Part shown: piece by piece, positions 28,601 to 37,687 of the stretch
How the letters are laid out: every line of letters starts with the position of its first letter
Numbering within the stretch: the stretch's first letter is position 1
NCBI RefSeq assembly: GCF_001544455.2
Contig: NZ_FCOC02000015.1
Span: 62,001 to 126,000 of the forward strand
DNA: 64,000 nt
Direction of reading: 5' to 3'
Source of the DNA: Caballeronia sordidicola
Lineage (GTDB): Bacteria; Pseudomonadota; Gammaproteobacteria; Burkholderiales; Burkholderiaceae
Notes under the pieces: generated by a model
Told to the model about the DNA's origin: nothing
Databases searched by the model: none
The model's input: the letters and a program-made list of their open reading frames with translations, nothing else
Made by a program: the position numbers and the translations under genes

Positions 28601-29589
28601 CGCATGGAACGGACTCGGTGCATAACTCGGGTGGACTCCTGCCGACGTTTGCAAGCGACAGCGGCAGTTCGAGCGCCACCACGCGAAGCGCGATCAGTGG
28701 CGGTACGATCAATATCACGGACCAGGATCATCAGACGCAGGACATTGCAAACCTGAGCCGTGACACGACCGGCGCGAACGGCGCGGTATCGAAGCTGCCT
28801 GACGTGAACAATCTGCTGAACCAGCAATCCGATTTAATGTCGGCGGTGGGCGCGGCAAGCGAAGCGGCATCGAAGCGTATTGGCGAGTATGCGGACGGCA
28901 AGAGGCAAGACGCGCGCGACGCAGCACAAGCCGCAAAGGACGCGGGCGATATGGCGGCCTACGCGCGTTACTCCGCCGATGCGGCTTCATGGGACGAAGG
29001 CGGCAGCAATCGCATTGCACTGCACGTCGCCAGCGGTGGGCTGGTGGGCGGCCTTGGCGGTGGCGGCGCGGGAAGTGCTGCGCAAGGCGCGGCTGGAGCG
29101 GGTCTTGCAGCGTGGACGGCGGGAGACTTGAACCGCGCAGCCAACGGCACGCGCGATGCGTTGGGCGGTGGCGACGCGGCGCAACTGGCGGGTAACGTAG
29201 CAGCGAATATCATCGCGGGCGGGCTTGGCGGGTTGGTCGGCGGAGGCACAGGGGCGACCGCCGCGAGCAATGCAGACTTCTATAATCGCAGCACGGGTAA
29301 TGGCGAGGGGAGCGGCAGCACCGATAATTCTGCGTTCGGCTGGATTGGTGATCAGTTCGCAAGCGCGGGGCGTGGTGCGGCGAACCTTGCAAATCAGTTC
29401 GCGGCGTTGGTCAATGCGAATGGCGCACAAGGGCCGTATCTTGATCCGAACGACCTGAACGGCCCGGGCGGGAATTCGAAGCCACCTGCGGCGGGTGGCG
29501 CGGCAGTACCGGCTGTGGTGTGCGTGCCGCCGGTATGTACGATTGCGGTTGCGCCGACGCCGGGAACGCCGGGGTATGTGCCTGGTAAT

Positions 29590-29847
29590 GCGACGTTTAA
29601 TAGTGGCAGCGACGGAGATAATGCTCGTCAAGCAAACCCATCGAAAGCGGACAGCCCTGTTTGGCGAGAGCTTAATAGTGCTGGCAACGGTGTAAAGACA
29701 GACGGGAAGCTGTTTTATGAATGGGACCACACGCATAACGATATTGAGGTTTACAACAAACGAGGTGTGCATTTAGGCTCGATGGACCCAGTAACGGGCG
29801 ATATGTATAAAGACGCCGTTCCTGGTCGAAAGCTCAACAATCGGTAA
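29590..29847 (+). other. CdiA C-terminal toxin: colicin E3-type rRNase domain
   Basis: The final 43 residues contain YEWDHTHNDIEVY and HLGSMDPVTGDMYK, closely resembling colicin E3 (YEWDSQHGELEGY and HLGSFDPKTGNQLK). The E3 catalytic Asp510, His513 and Glu517 correspond to Asp 29725-29727, His three residues later and Glu four further on, with identical spacing. Colicin E3 cleaves 16S rRNA between A1493 and G1494, so target-cell translation is the inferred target. Base composition falls here, as expected for an exchanged toxin module. Confidence 0.88.
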
Positions 29848-29851
29848 TGCC

Positions 29852-30172
29852 ATGAAAACACACGATTTACTGCAAGATCTGATTGAGGGACTCATCACTG
29901 ATGAGCAGGCCGAAGAAATTTCTGATGAGGTTCTGGCAGATATGGACAGGACTATCCCGGTGCATGACGCCTTAGGTATGTCTCGAAGCGAGTGGACTGC
30001 ATATGCACACGGGGTCGAGTTCCACGAAATCGCGAATTGGCGTGCTCACGGATGGCCAAATCGGTGCTTCGTCTGCGGGCAGCTAATTAATATTGAAAAC
30101 TTCGGATGGCTTGCACGAGAACACGAAGGCCGAATGCAAATGAAGCACGTTGTTTGCCCCAAAACGAGCTAG
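29852..30172 (+). CDS. cdiI: Candidate CdiI immunity protein for the E3-type CdiA toxin
   Basis: A 106-residue cytosolic protein starting four bases after the cdiA stop, in the standard immunity position. The N-terminal half is acidic (ITDEQAEEISDEVLADMDR), suited to binding a basic RNase. The C-terminal half has CFVCG plus a late Cys (VVCPK), possibly a small metal or structural site. It shows no visible likeness to the colicin E3 immunity protein, so the pair would be an E3-type toxin with a different inhibitor. No clear ribosome site precedes it; translation may be coupled to cdiA. Function is inferred from position and charge. Confidence 0.75.
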   Translation: MKTHDLLQDLIEGLITDEQAEEISDEVLADMDRTIPVHDALGMSRSEWTAYAHGVEFHEIANWRAHGWPNRCFVCGQLINIENFGWLAREHEGRMQMKHVVCPKTS

Positions 30173-31470
30173 TTTAGCGAAGATCGTACAAACAACACGG
30201 GTTCGACGGTGACAGCAGGTGGCACGGCGGCGTTCGTTGCCACGGGCGGAAACGTCAACATCGCCGGTTCCGACGTGAACGCCAGCAACGTGATCCTGAG
30301 CGCGGGCGTGGGCGTATCGGTGGGAACCGGTGGAATTGGTGTCGATGCGTCGATGTCCAAAGCGCATGGCCGTGCGAACTCCGATTCTCAATCTCAGAAC
30401 AACACCCATGTCAATGCAGCGAACGCGGTGGTGATCGCGAGCGGTGGCGATACAAACATCATTGGCGCGAACGTGAATGGCAAAAGCGTAAACGTGGACG
30501 TGGGCGGCAATTTGAACATCGCCAGTACCCAAGACACGAGCACGAGCGCGGCGCATCAGGACAGTACCGGTGGCGGCTTCGCGATCAGTTCAAGCGGTGC
30601 ATCGGGCAGCTTCAACCACAGCGCGGGCAATGCAAGCGGTGACTATCGGGGCGTTGAGGAACAGTCGGGCATTCGTGCAGGAACCGGTGGCTTTGACATT
30701 ACCGTGAAGGGCAATACGGACTTGCACGGTGCGGTGATCGCAAGCGATGCCGACGCGTCGAAGAACAGCCTGACGACCGGCACCCTCTCCTTCTCCGATA
30801 TCTCAAACCATTCGAGCTATGACGCGAACAGCTTCGGCATCACGGCGGGCGGTGGAGTTGGAAGCGGCGGCAACAACTATGCGACGCATGGAACGGACTC
30901 GGTGCATAACTCGGGTGGACTCCTGCCGACGTTTGCAAGCGACAGCGGCAGTTCGAGCGCCACGACGCGAAGCGCGATCAGCAGCGGTACGATCAATATC
31001 ACGGACCAGGATCATCAGACGCAGGACATTGCAAACCTGAGCCGTGACACGACCGGCGCGAACGGCGCGGTGTCGAAGCTGCCTGACGTGAACAACCTGC
31101 TTGAAAAGCAATCCGACATGATGAGTGCGGTGGGCGCGGCAAGCGAAGCGACATCCAGGCGTATTGGCGAGTATGCGGATGGCAAGAGGCAAGACGCGCG
31201 CGACGCAGCACAAGCCGCAAAGGACGCGGGTGACATGGCAGGCTACGCGCGTTACTCCGCCGATGCGGCTTCGTGGGAAGAAGGCGGCACGAACCGAATC
31301 GCGTTGCACGTGGCCAGCGGTGGGCTGGTGGGCGGCCTTGGAGGCGGCGGCGCAGGAAGTGCTGCACAGGACGCCGCTGGGGCGGGTCTTGCAGCGTGGA
31401 CGGCGGGAGACTTGACGATGCGCACTCGAAGGAAACGAAGAAATCGGGCTTCGGGTCGGGTGGCGGCTTA
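30173..31470 (+). pseudogene. Orphan, scrambled partial copy of the cdiA 3' region
   Basis: Immediately after cdiI the sequence repeats cdiA from 27802 to 29130 at high identity (30173-31414), then jumps back and continues with a copy of 27285-27338 (31416-31469). The copy therefore carries the block's tail followed by its head, out of frame. It has lost 72 bp between two AGCGCGG direct repeats (27943 and 28015 in cdiA) and about 15 bp near 30245. There is no toxin tip, no promoter and no credible start (GTG at 30209). It resembles displaced cdiA-CT modules seen downstream of CDI loci, although this one lacks a toxin. Confidence 0.88.
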
Positions 31471-32358
31471 ATGGTTGGGCGTCTCCAGCAGCGCCTTCGA
31501 AATCGTTGTAACGCCTGGGCCGGCAGGATCGGGATTGCCGAAGCGCGGCAGGCTGCCGTCGGTGCGAGCGCGTTCGAGTTCCGCACGAACCTGCTCGCGG
31601 CTCTTGGGGCCTTGCGGCGGTTGTATCGGTTGCATGGGTTGAGGCTCAGGCTGAATGGTCCGTTGCATGACCGGTGATGCCGCAATCACAGGCGCTGACG
31701 CTGGGGCGACCTCAGGCATGACTTTATTTACAGCATCGTCTCGGAATGTCACCGCATCCGAAGATGCGGATTTCTCGTTCTGCTCCCGAATCCGAACTAC
31801 CGGTTCGACTGGTGAGTTCCTTGCTACTACAGCGCCGGCCCGGATATCGCCAGATTTGCGTGCGCGAAGTGGCACGCGGTTGGCCCGCTCGCGTGCTGGC
31901 CCGGCTCGATTAATTACGCGGGACGTCCGAGGAACGGGGCGGGATTCGGCTTGCTGAATCGTGGGCTCCCCCTTTGCAAGCGCCGCAGGTGGCGCCGTGT
32001 GCGTCAGCGGCATTCGCGCATCAAGGTCATGCTGGAGCGCGATAGCTTGCGGGTTGTTGATGTCGAGCGCGCGCGCCGCGCGCAGCAACACGTCTGCTGA
32101 CGCAAGGTCGTTGCGGTGCAGGCTGTCGCGAACCGCCTGAAGAATTCGCGCTGGCGATGGATCGGGAGGCGCATCCTTTGACATGTTGCCGGACGTACGC
32201 GGCATGTCACGGATGTCCGCCGCAGAACTATCGTCGCCATCACTTGCGGACTGATCGTGATGAAGGGCGGTTTGCATCAGTCGCGGCAGATAAACGGTAC
32301 CGGCAAGCGCAGCGATGAAGACGCCTGCAAGAGCCAACCTCTTTGGATGAGTAATCAT
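31468..32358 (-). CDS. Membrane-anchored protein with DUF4148-like C-terminal motif
   Basis: A 296-residue protein with an N-terminal hydrophobic anchor (about 8-28) and otherwise soluble, presumably periplasmic. Residues about 65-105 (ILQAVRDSLHRNDLASADVLLRA) look like a short helical repeat, and a long Pro/Arg/Ala-rich low-complexity linker follows. The end (SREQVRAELERARTDGSLPRFG) resembles the DUF4148 signature of small Burkholderiales exported proteins. Its stop codon overlaps the end of the scrambled cdiA copy, so that rearrangement probably ended in its 3' flank. Function unknown. Confidence 0.7.
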   Translation of the reverse strand: MITHPKRLALAGVFIAALAGTVYLPRLMQTALHHDQSASDGDDSSAADIRDMPRTSGNMSKDAPPDPSPARILQAVRDSLHRNDLASADVLLRAARALDINNPQAIALQHDLDARMPLTHTAPPAALAKGEPTIQQAESRPVPRTSRVINRAGPARERANRVPLRARKSGDIRAGAVVARNSPVEPVVRIREQNEKSASSDAVTFRDDAVNKVMPEVAPASAPVIAASPVMQRTIQPEPQPMQPIQPPQGPKSREQVRAELERARTDGSLPRFGNPDPAGPGVTTISKALLETPNH

Positions 32359-32824
32359 GACGTATGCCCTGTAATGCGCGGACGTATTCGTCCGCGAGAC
32401 CGCATCAACGCATCAACGCATCCGGTCCCCAGGAATATTTGGCAGAGACAATCTTCTTCGAGCCCGAGCAACCCGATGTCCTGCCACGAGCAACCTAATC
32501 GAGTGGTTACGCCGTTGAACGGCTTATGGATGCGCCAATCTCTAGCGCCTTTCAGACATCGATGACCTGATCATTCGCGCACTGCGCCGTGCCACTCATT
32601 GTTCCGATAAACGCCGTTGCACTGCGGGAATAACGATATTGCAACGCCGCATGCCTACACCGCTACCCTGCCGTTCAAGCGTCGTTTATCCGATTTACGC
32701 ATTACCTTCGGCGTGGATGTGCTTTGTGAAAGCACCGCGCCTTGATACAGTCGCGCCGAAGCGTTTTGGCGATAATTGCCGAAAAGCGAATAATCAACAA
32801 TCAAGCTTTTAAGGAGTCGCTAAC
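32359..32824. other. Intergenic region, divergent promoters
   Basis: This 466-base gap separates two divergently transcribed genes. No ORF with a recognised product was found on either strand. It turns AT-rich towards the right (32740-32824) and ends with a strong ribosome site, AAGGAG, before the solute-binding gene. Presumably it holds both promoters. Confidence 0.4.
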
Positions 32825-33604
32825 ATGAAAATTCTCAAGTGCCTGCTTTTGGCCGGCGTCGTACAGTTGACCGCTCTTTCAAGCGCCTTCGCGGCGGGCG
32901 ACCTGGCGGGCATCAAGAGCGCCGGTGTCATCAAGATCGGCACCGAGGGGACCTATGCGCCTTTCACGTACCACGATGCATCGGGCAAGCTCACAGGCTT
33001 CGACGTTGAAATAGGCGAGGCGATCGCCAAGCGCATCGGCGTGAAGCCGGAGTTTGTGGAAGGCAAGTGGGACGGCCTGATCGCAGGGCTCGATGCCAAC
33101 CGCTACGACGCCGTCATCAACGAAGTCGCCATCACCGACGCCCGCAAGGCCAAGTATGATTTCTCCACTCCGTACATTGCCTCACACGCGGCGCTGATCG
33201 TGCGTTCGGACAATACCTCCATCAAGAGCTTCGACGACCTGAAAGGCAAGAAGTCCGCCAACACGCTCACCAGCAACTTCGGGAAGATCGCCAAGGATCA
33301 TGGTGCAGAGGTAGTGGGCGTGCAGGGCTTCAACGAATCGATCGACCTGCTGACCTCCGGCCGCGTGGATGCGACCGTGAACGACAGCCTGTCCTTTCTC
33401 GACTTTAAAAAACACAAGCCGGATGCGAAGGTAAAGATCGCGGCCATCAGTGATTCAGCCGACAGCGAGTATTCCGGCGTGATCATTCCGAAGGGCAACC
33501 CGCAGCTTCTGGCCGCCATCGACAAGGCGCTTGCCGATATCAAGGCAGACGGAACCTACAAGCAAATTTCGCAGAAGTATTTTGGCCGGGACGTATCGAA
33601 GTAA
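32825..33604 (+). CDS. Cystine/polar amino acid ABC transporter, periplasmic binding protein
   Basis: A 259-residue family 3 solute-binding protein with a signal peptide cleaved after AFA (about residue 22). The mature part has VIKIGTEGTYAPFTY, KLTGFDVEIGEAIAKR, KWDGLIAGLDANRYDAVINEV and YDFSTPYI, the pattern of cystine-binding FliY/TcyJ proteins. Consensus AAGGAG precedes the ATG. It is first in an operon with a permease and an ATPase. Next to SfnB and Ssu genes it fits sulfur acquisition, so L-cystine or a related thiol compound is the likeliest ligand; another polar amino acid is possible. Confidence 0.88.
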   Translation: MKILKCLLLAGVVQLTALSSAFAAGDLAGIKSAGVIKIGTEGTYAPFTYHDASGKLTGFDVEIGEAIAKRIGVKPEFVEGKWDGLIAGLDANRYDAVINEVAITDARKAKYDFSTPYIASHAALIVRSDNTSIKSFDDLKGKKSANTLTSNFGKIAKDHGAEVVGVQGFNESIDLLTSGRVDATVNDSLSFLDFKKHKPDAKVKIAAISDSADSEYSGVIIPKGNPQLLAAIDKALADIKADGTYKQISQKYFGRDVSK

Positions 33605-33649
33605 TATCGCGATCAGCTTCACCACCATTTCCTTTCAGGGATTCGCGAT

Positions 33650-34327
33650 ATGCCGGCCTGGCTGCATCTGATGGGCGAGTCACTGTGGCCGCTTCTATAC
33701 GCAGGACTCGTGTTCACAGTGCCGCTCACAATCGCATCGTTTGCGCTTGGCCTTGCGCTGGCCTTCACGGTCGCACTCATCCGGCTCTTTGGGCCACAAT
33801 GGGCCGTGAAGGTTGCGCAATTCTACGTATGGCTGATTCGTGGTTCACCGTTGCTTGTGCAACTCTTCGTGATCTTCTACGGACTGCCAAGCGTCGGCAT
33901 TGTGCTTGATCCGTTGACCGCCGCGATCATCGGCTTCACGCTGAATGTGGGTGCATATAACTCGGAAGTGATCCGCGGAGCGATCGAGTCGATTCCCACC
34001 GGACAATGGGAAGCAGCTTACTCCATGGGTATGACACGCACGCAAGCGCTGCGTCGGACCATCATGCCGCAGGCGTCGCGCGTTGCACTGCCCGCGCTCG
34101 CTAACGCATTCATTGCGCTCGTCAAGGACACCTCGCTCGCAGCGGTTCTGACAGTCCCCGAGATCTTTCAGGCAGCCCAGCGGATTGCATCGGTCACCTA
34201 TGAACCGCTCATCCTTTACACGGAAGCGGCCTTGATCTACCTCGTGTTCAGTTCTGTGCTGTCATCGGCCCAAGTCCGGCTCGAAAGAAGACTCGGTCAA
34301 CATGCGCTTTTCAAGCGGAGCCAATAA
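33650..34327 (+). CDS. Amino acid ABC transporter permease (cystine type)
   Basis: A 225-residue inner-membrane permease of the HisMQ/TcyL family with about five transmembrane segments, including the cytoplasmic EAA loop EAAYSMGMTRTQALRRTIMPQA near 121-142 that contacts the ATPase. It lies 45 bases after the binding protein gene and its TAA overlaps the ATG of the ATPase gene (TAATG), indicating translational coupling. Only one permease is present, so it presumably acts as a homodimer. Confidence 0.9.
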   Translation: MPAWLHLMGESLWPLLYAGLVFTVPLTIASFALGLALAFTVALIRLFGPQWAVKVAQFYVWLIRGSPLLVQLFVIFYGLPSVGIVLDPLTAAIIGFTLNVGAYNSEVIRGAIESIPTGQWEAAYSMGMTRTQALRRTIMPQASRVALPALANAFIALVKDTSLAAVLTVPEIFQAAQRIASVTYEPLILYTEAALIYLVFSSVLSSAQVRLERRLGQHALFKRSQ

Positions 34328-35070
34328 TGATTGCGCTTGAAAAAATCCAGAAGTCCTTTGGCGCACACGAGGTGCTCAAGTCGGTCGACCTGACAATCGC
34401 GCAGGGCACGGTAACGGCGCTTATCGGGCAGTCGGGAAGCGGCAAGAGCACGCTTCTGCGTTGCGTGAACCTGCTTGAAGTGCCTGAAGCAGGGTCACTC
34501 AGACTGGGGGACGAACGGATCGAGTTCAGCCGTACCGAACAGCCTTCTCGCGAAGCGGTGCTAAGGATTCGCCGCAAGACGGGCATGGTGTTCCAGAACT
34601 TTCAGTTGTTCCCGCATCGCACCGTGATACAGAACGTGATGGAAGGCCTGATTACTGTTCAGCGATGGGACAGGGAGCGCGCGCGTGCACGCGCGGGCGT
34701 GCTTCTGGAGAAGGTGGGCATTTCGCAAAAGGCCGACGCGTGGCCGGTCACCCTGTCCGGTGGACAGCAGCAACGCGTGGCGATCGCGCGGGCGCTTGCG
34801 CCGTCTCCCGACATTCTTCTATGCGATGAGCCAACCTCGGCACTGGATCCTGGACTTGCGGCCGAAGTCATCGATGTATTGAGCCAGCTTGCCAAAGAAG
34901 GGATGACCATGCTGTTTGCGACGCATGACCTGCGTCTCGCGGCATCGATATCCCGCGAAGTCGTTTTCCTGAGCGGCGGCACGGTGGTCGAGTCGGGGCT
35001 GTCGGAAGAGGTCTTCGCCCGGCCGAAGCATCCGGAAACGGCGGCGTTTATTTCCGTGCTTGGCCGGTAA
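34327..35070 (+). CDS. Amino acid ABC transporter ATP-binding protein
   Basis: A 247-residue ABC ATPase: Walker A GQSGSGKST (about 36-44), Q-loop in GMVFQNFQLFPH, signature LSGGQQQRVAIARAL near 143-157, Walker B ILLCDEPTSALD and H-loop His in FATHD. It is of the GlnQ/HisP/TcyN class that energises polar amino acid and cystine importers. It is coupled to the permease gene by a one-base overlap. The next gene on the right is on the opposite strand. Confidence 0.93.
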   Translation: MIALEKIQKSFGAHEVLKSVDLTIAQGTVTALIGQSGSGKSTLLRCVNLLEVPEAGSLRLGDERIEFSRTEQPSREAVLRIRRKTGMVFQNFQLFPHRTVIQNVMEGLITVQRWDRERARARAGVLLEKVGISQKADAWPVTLSGGQQQRVAIARALAPSPDILLCDEPTSALDPGLAAEVIDVLSQLAKEGMTMLFATHDLRLAASISREVVFLSGGTVVESGLSEEVFARPKHPETAAFISVLGR

Positions 35071-35098
35071 GCGCGATAGATGTACCAGACGCATCAGG

Positions 35099-36358
35099 TT
35101 ACAGCGCACCATGCCGGGGCGGCAGTTTATCGTTGAGATAAAAGTTGCCCACGGCGTGATATTTCCAGCGCACCGGATCATGCAAGGTATGCGTGCGCGC
35201 ATTGCGCCAGAAACGGTCGAGGCCAAGGCCGTCGAGCGTGGCGGCCGTTCCCGCAAGTTCGAACAGGCGCGAGCCGGCATCAAGGGAAGCTGTGGTCGTG
35301 AGCGCCCGGGCCTCGGCAACGGCGATGGAAGCCTCCGCCACCGAACGCTCCGTCGGATCGGCCTGGGCTGCATCGACTGCACGGGCGGCTCGCCGGACCA
35401 GCGCCTCTGCCGCCCGGATCTGCACCGCGAGTTCGCCGACCTGGGCGATAGTCAGCGGGTCAGCGGCGGCATGCGCGACTTTTGCATCGATCCAGGGCCG
35501 GGACCGCTCGCGGATAAATGGCACCATGGCAGCAAATGCGCCCCGAGCCTGCCCCAGGTCGATGGCCGCATGGATGATCTGCGCGAAGGGACCGATCGTG
35601 GTGGGACGCTCGAACGATGTCTGGAAAGGAACGACCCACTCGGGCTGTACCGGAACACGCTTGAACTCGACCGAGCCGCTGCCCGTCACACGCTGGCCAA
35701 AGCCGTCCCAGTCGTCGGTCACGCTCACGCCTTGCGCCGCGCGTGGCACGAAGACGAGGTAAGTGACGTCTTGGCCGTCTTCGTCGGCGACAACGAGCGT
35801 GGGGATCCAGTGCGCATACAGGGCGCCAGTGCAATAAAACTTCTGTCCATCGATATACCAGTCACCGGCCGCACGCGTGAGCCGCGTGCGGCGTTTGAAG
35901 TCCTTCCGGCCAATCTCGGCAAGCGCATTGCCAAAACGTTCGCCCGCCAAGACACGCTCGTAGAAAAAGCGGCGCTGAGCGTGCGTTCCACCCACGCGCA
36001 AAACCTCCAGCGCGTAGTAGTGGTTTTGCGGAATCTGCCCGAGCGATCCGTCGGCAGCGGAGATCGTGGCGACGACTTCCGCCAGGGCACCGTTGCTCAC
36101 GCCTGCCCCGCCATAGGCGCGTGGCACGGTCAATCCCCAAAGTCCGCTCGATACAAACGCGTCGAGTTCAACCCACGGCAAGCGGCGTTCACGATCACGC
36201 AGCGCGGCATCGATTGAAAACTCATCCGCGAGCCGTTTTGCGACGTTCAGCGCCTGCGCGTCGTCATGAATCAAGTCGGGCACGCGAGCCGGGCGTGCGG
36301 GGAACGCCTGACCTTGCAACGTGGCTGCCGCGCTTCTTTCGGCGTGGGAAAATGCCAT
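35099..36358 (-). CDS. sfnB: SfnB-family sulfur-acquisition flavin monooxygenase 1
   Basis: A 419-residue acyl-CoA-dehydrogenase-fold protein of the SfnB/DszC branch, flavin-dependent monooxygenases acting on sulfones and related organosulfur compounds under sulfate limitation. Features include WGLTVPRAYGGAGVS near 74-88, GQIPQNHYYALEVLR, FYCTGALYAHW and the C-terminal WRNARTHTLHDPVRWK. Catalytic Glu of true acyl-CoA dehydrogenases is not expected in this branch. It lies three bases after a paralogue on the same strand. Reduced flavin would be supplied by a separate reductase not seen here. The exact substrate is unknown. Confidence 0.88.
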   Translation of the reverse strand: MAFSHAERSAAATLQGQAFPARPARVPDLIHDDAQALNVAKRLADEFSIDAALRDRERRLPWVELDAFVSSGLWGLTVPRAYGGAGVSNGALAEVVATISAADGSLGQIPQNHYYALEVLRVGGTHAQRRFFYERVLAGERFGNALAEIGRKDFKRRTRLTRAAGDWYIDGQKFYCTGALYAHWIPTLVVADEDGQDVTYLVFVPRAAQGVSVTDDWDGFGQRVTGSGSVEFKRVPVQPEWVVPFQTSFERPTTIGPFAQIIHAAIDLGQARGAFAAMVPFIRERSRPWIDAKVAHAAADPLTIAQVGELAVQIRAAEALVRRAARAVDAAQADPTERSVAEASIAVAEARALTTTASLDAGSRLFELAGTAATLDGLGLDRFWRNARTHTLHDPVRWKYHAVGNFYLNDKLPPRHGAL

Positions 36359-36361
36359 GGC

Positions 36362-37612
36362 TTAGTTCCAGGAGTGCCGCGCGGGCAACACGTCGTTGAG
36401 ATAGTAGTTGCCGATCAGATGCGTCTTCCAGCGCACCGGATCATGAAGCGTGTGAGTACGCGCGTTGCGCCAGTGACGATCCAGATTGTGGGCCGCACGC
36501 GTCGCCGACGATCCGGCCAGTTCGAACAGTTTTTCGCTGGCCGCAAGCGCAATGCGCGTGGTCAGTATCTTGGCCTCGGCCACGGCTATCGAAGCGCGGG
36601 CGCTCAGCCCGGCGTCGACCGGTTCCGACGCGATTGCATCCAGCACGCGGCCGGTTTCGATCAGGACTTCGCGAGCGGCGTGCAGATCTATCTGGAGGCG
36701 GCCAACATCTGCAATGATGTAAGGGTCGTCCACCGCACGTTCCTGACCCGAATCGATCCACGGCCGCGCGCGTTCGCGGACGAAAGACATGGCATCAGAC
36801 ACCGCTGCTTCTGCAATGCCCTGATCTATGGCCGCCTGGATCAATTGCGAGGTCGGCCCATACAAGCCCGGTCGATCGGCGAGCTGCCAGACAGGAAGCA
36901 CGTCTTGAGGGTCGATCGGGACGTGATCGAATACCACGCTGCCACTGGCAGTGGTCCGTTGACCGAACGAACTCCAGTCATCGATTACCGTCAGGCCCGG
37001 CGCGTCCCTTGGCACCCACACCTGGACCGCGCGACCCTCGTCGTCAATTGCGCGGGTCGGCACGCGATGCGCGAACAAGGCGCCCGTGGAGTAGAAACGG
37101 CGGCCGTCGAGGCGCAGTCCTTCGGAGGTCGTGCGCAGACGGGTAGTGCCTTGCAGAATGTTGGACGATTCTGCCGAGCGGCGCTCTGGTCCCGCATTGC
37201 CCAAACGACGCCCCGCCAGGACCTCGTCGTACAGGCGCCGCTTCTGCGCAGGCGTACCGATCTCGCGAAGCACGCCCAGTACACCGAAATGATTCTGGGG
37301 TATCTGCCCCAACGCCGGATCGGCCGCGCACAAAATGACGAATACTTCGGCCAGGGTCGCAAGCGATACGTCGGCGCCACCGTACTCGCGCGGTATGGTG
37401 ATAGCGCCAAGGCCGCTTTCTGACCACAGGTCGAGTTCGTCCCAGGGAAGCAGGCGTTCGCGATCCCGCCTCGCCGCGCCGGGCGAGAAGATTAGGGCCA
37501 GGCGGCGAGCTGTATCCAGCGCGTGTGCGTCATCGGAAATATGCTGGATACGGTTTGGATCGGGAAGCGTGGGCAAGCGGTGTTCAGCGCCCGGAGTGTC
37601 GATGTTCGGCAT
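36362..37612 (-). CDS. sfnB: SfnB-family sulfur-acquisition flavin monooxygenase 2
   Basis: A 416-residue paralogue of the downstream gene with the same plan (LGAITIPREYGGADVS, LGQIPQNHFGVLGVLRE, FYSTGALFAHR, WRNARTHTLHDPVRWK) but clearly diverged, so the tandem pair is an old duplication likely to have split substrates. It is first of the two-gene minus-strand operon. Divergent on the right are the sulfonate ABC genes, separated by a cysteine desulfurase remnant. An in-frame start lies at 37612, and no good ribosome site discriminates it. Confidence 0.88.
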   Translation of the reverse strand: MPNIDTPGAEHRLPTLPDPNRIQHISDDAHALDTARRLALIFSPGAARRDRERLLPWDELDLWSESGLGAITIPREYGGADVSLATLAEVFVILCAADPALGQIPQNHFGVLGVLREIGTPAQKRRLYDEVLAGRRLGNAGPERRSAESSNILQGTTRLRTTSEGLRLDGRRFYSTGALFAHRVPTRAIDDEGRAVQVWVPRDAPGLTVIDDWSSFGQRTTASGSVVFDHVPIDPQDVLPVWQLADRPGLYGPTSQLIQAAIDQGIAEAAVSDAMSFVRERARPWIDSGQERAVDDPYIIADVGRLQIDLHAAREVLIETGRVLDAIASEPVDAGLSARASIAVAEAKILTTRIALAASEKLFELAGSSATRAAHNLDRHWRNARTHTLHDPVRWKTHLIGNYYLNDVLPARHSWN

Positions 37613-37687
37613 GGATGTTGTGGTTTCAGAACGAGGGATGGCGCGCGGTGCCTGCGCCAGCAGACGTCGATATGCAAGTGCTCGAAC

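Larger units (their letters stand above)
19173..29847 (+). pseudogene. cdiA: CdiA-family contact-dependent inhibition exoprotein, split by a 2-bp frameshift
   Basis: A filamentous haemagglutinin-like exoprotein, about 3558 residues if the frame is restored. The N-terminus has an extended signal peptide (MNQGRFRLVFNRLRSMM), likely cleavage near residue 82 and a TPS domain with NPAGI (195-199). Long FHA-type beta-helix repeats follow. The first frame stops at 21971 (932 residues); the second is open to 29847 with no credible start of its own. Tandem 306-bp repeats there show one 304-bp unit, locating a lost AC dinucleotide at about 21828-21835. Near the C-terminus are the Burkholderia-like pretoxin motif NADFYN (29269-29286) and a colicin E3-type ribonuclease domain. 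It could be a phase-off allele, a true pseudogene or an assembly error. Confidence 0.85.

Noticed and set aside
30209..31471. 420-codon ORF as an independent CDI gene
   Set aside because: It begins inside a copied block at a GTG without ribosome site, lacks a leader and toxin tip, and ends in a scrambled out-of-frame tail.
19173..31471. CRISPR array in the repeat-rich region
   Set aside because: Repeats are long, coding, of 306-bp period and without unique short spacers; no cas genes in the window.
29848..31480. Insertion sequence responsible for the cdiA rearrangement
   Set aside because: No transposase frame, terminal inverted repeats or target duplication could be found; homologous recombination explains the pattern.
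35060..37423. Two 385-codon plus-strand ORFs opposite the sfnB pair
   Set aside because: Their similarity to each other only mirrors the sfnB duplication; no domain of their own.
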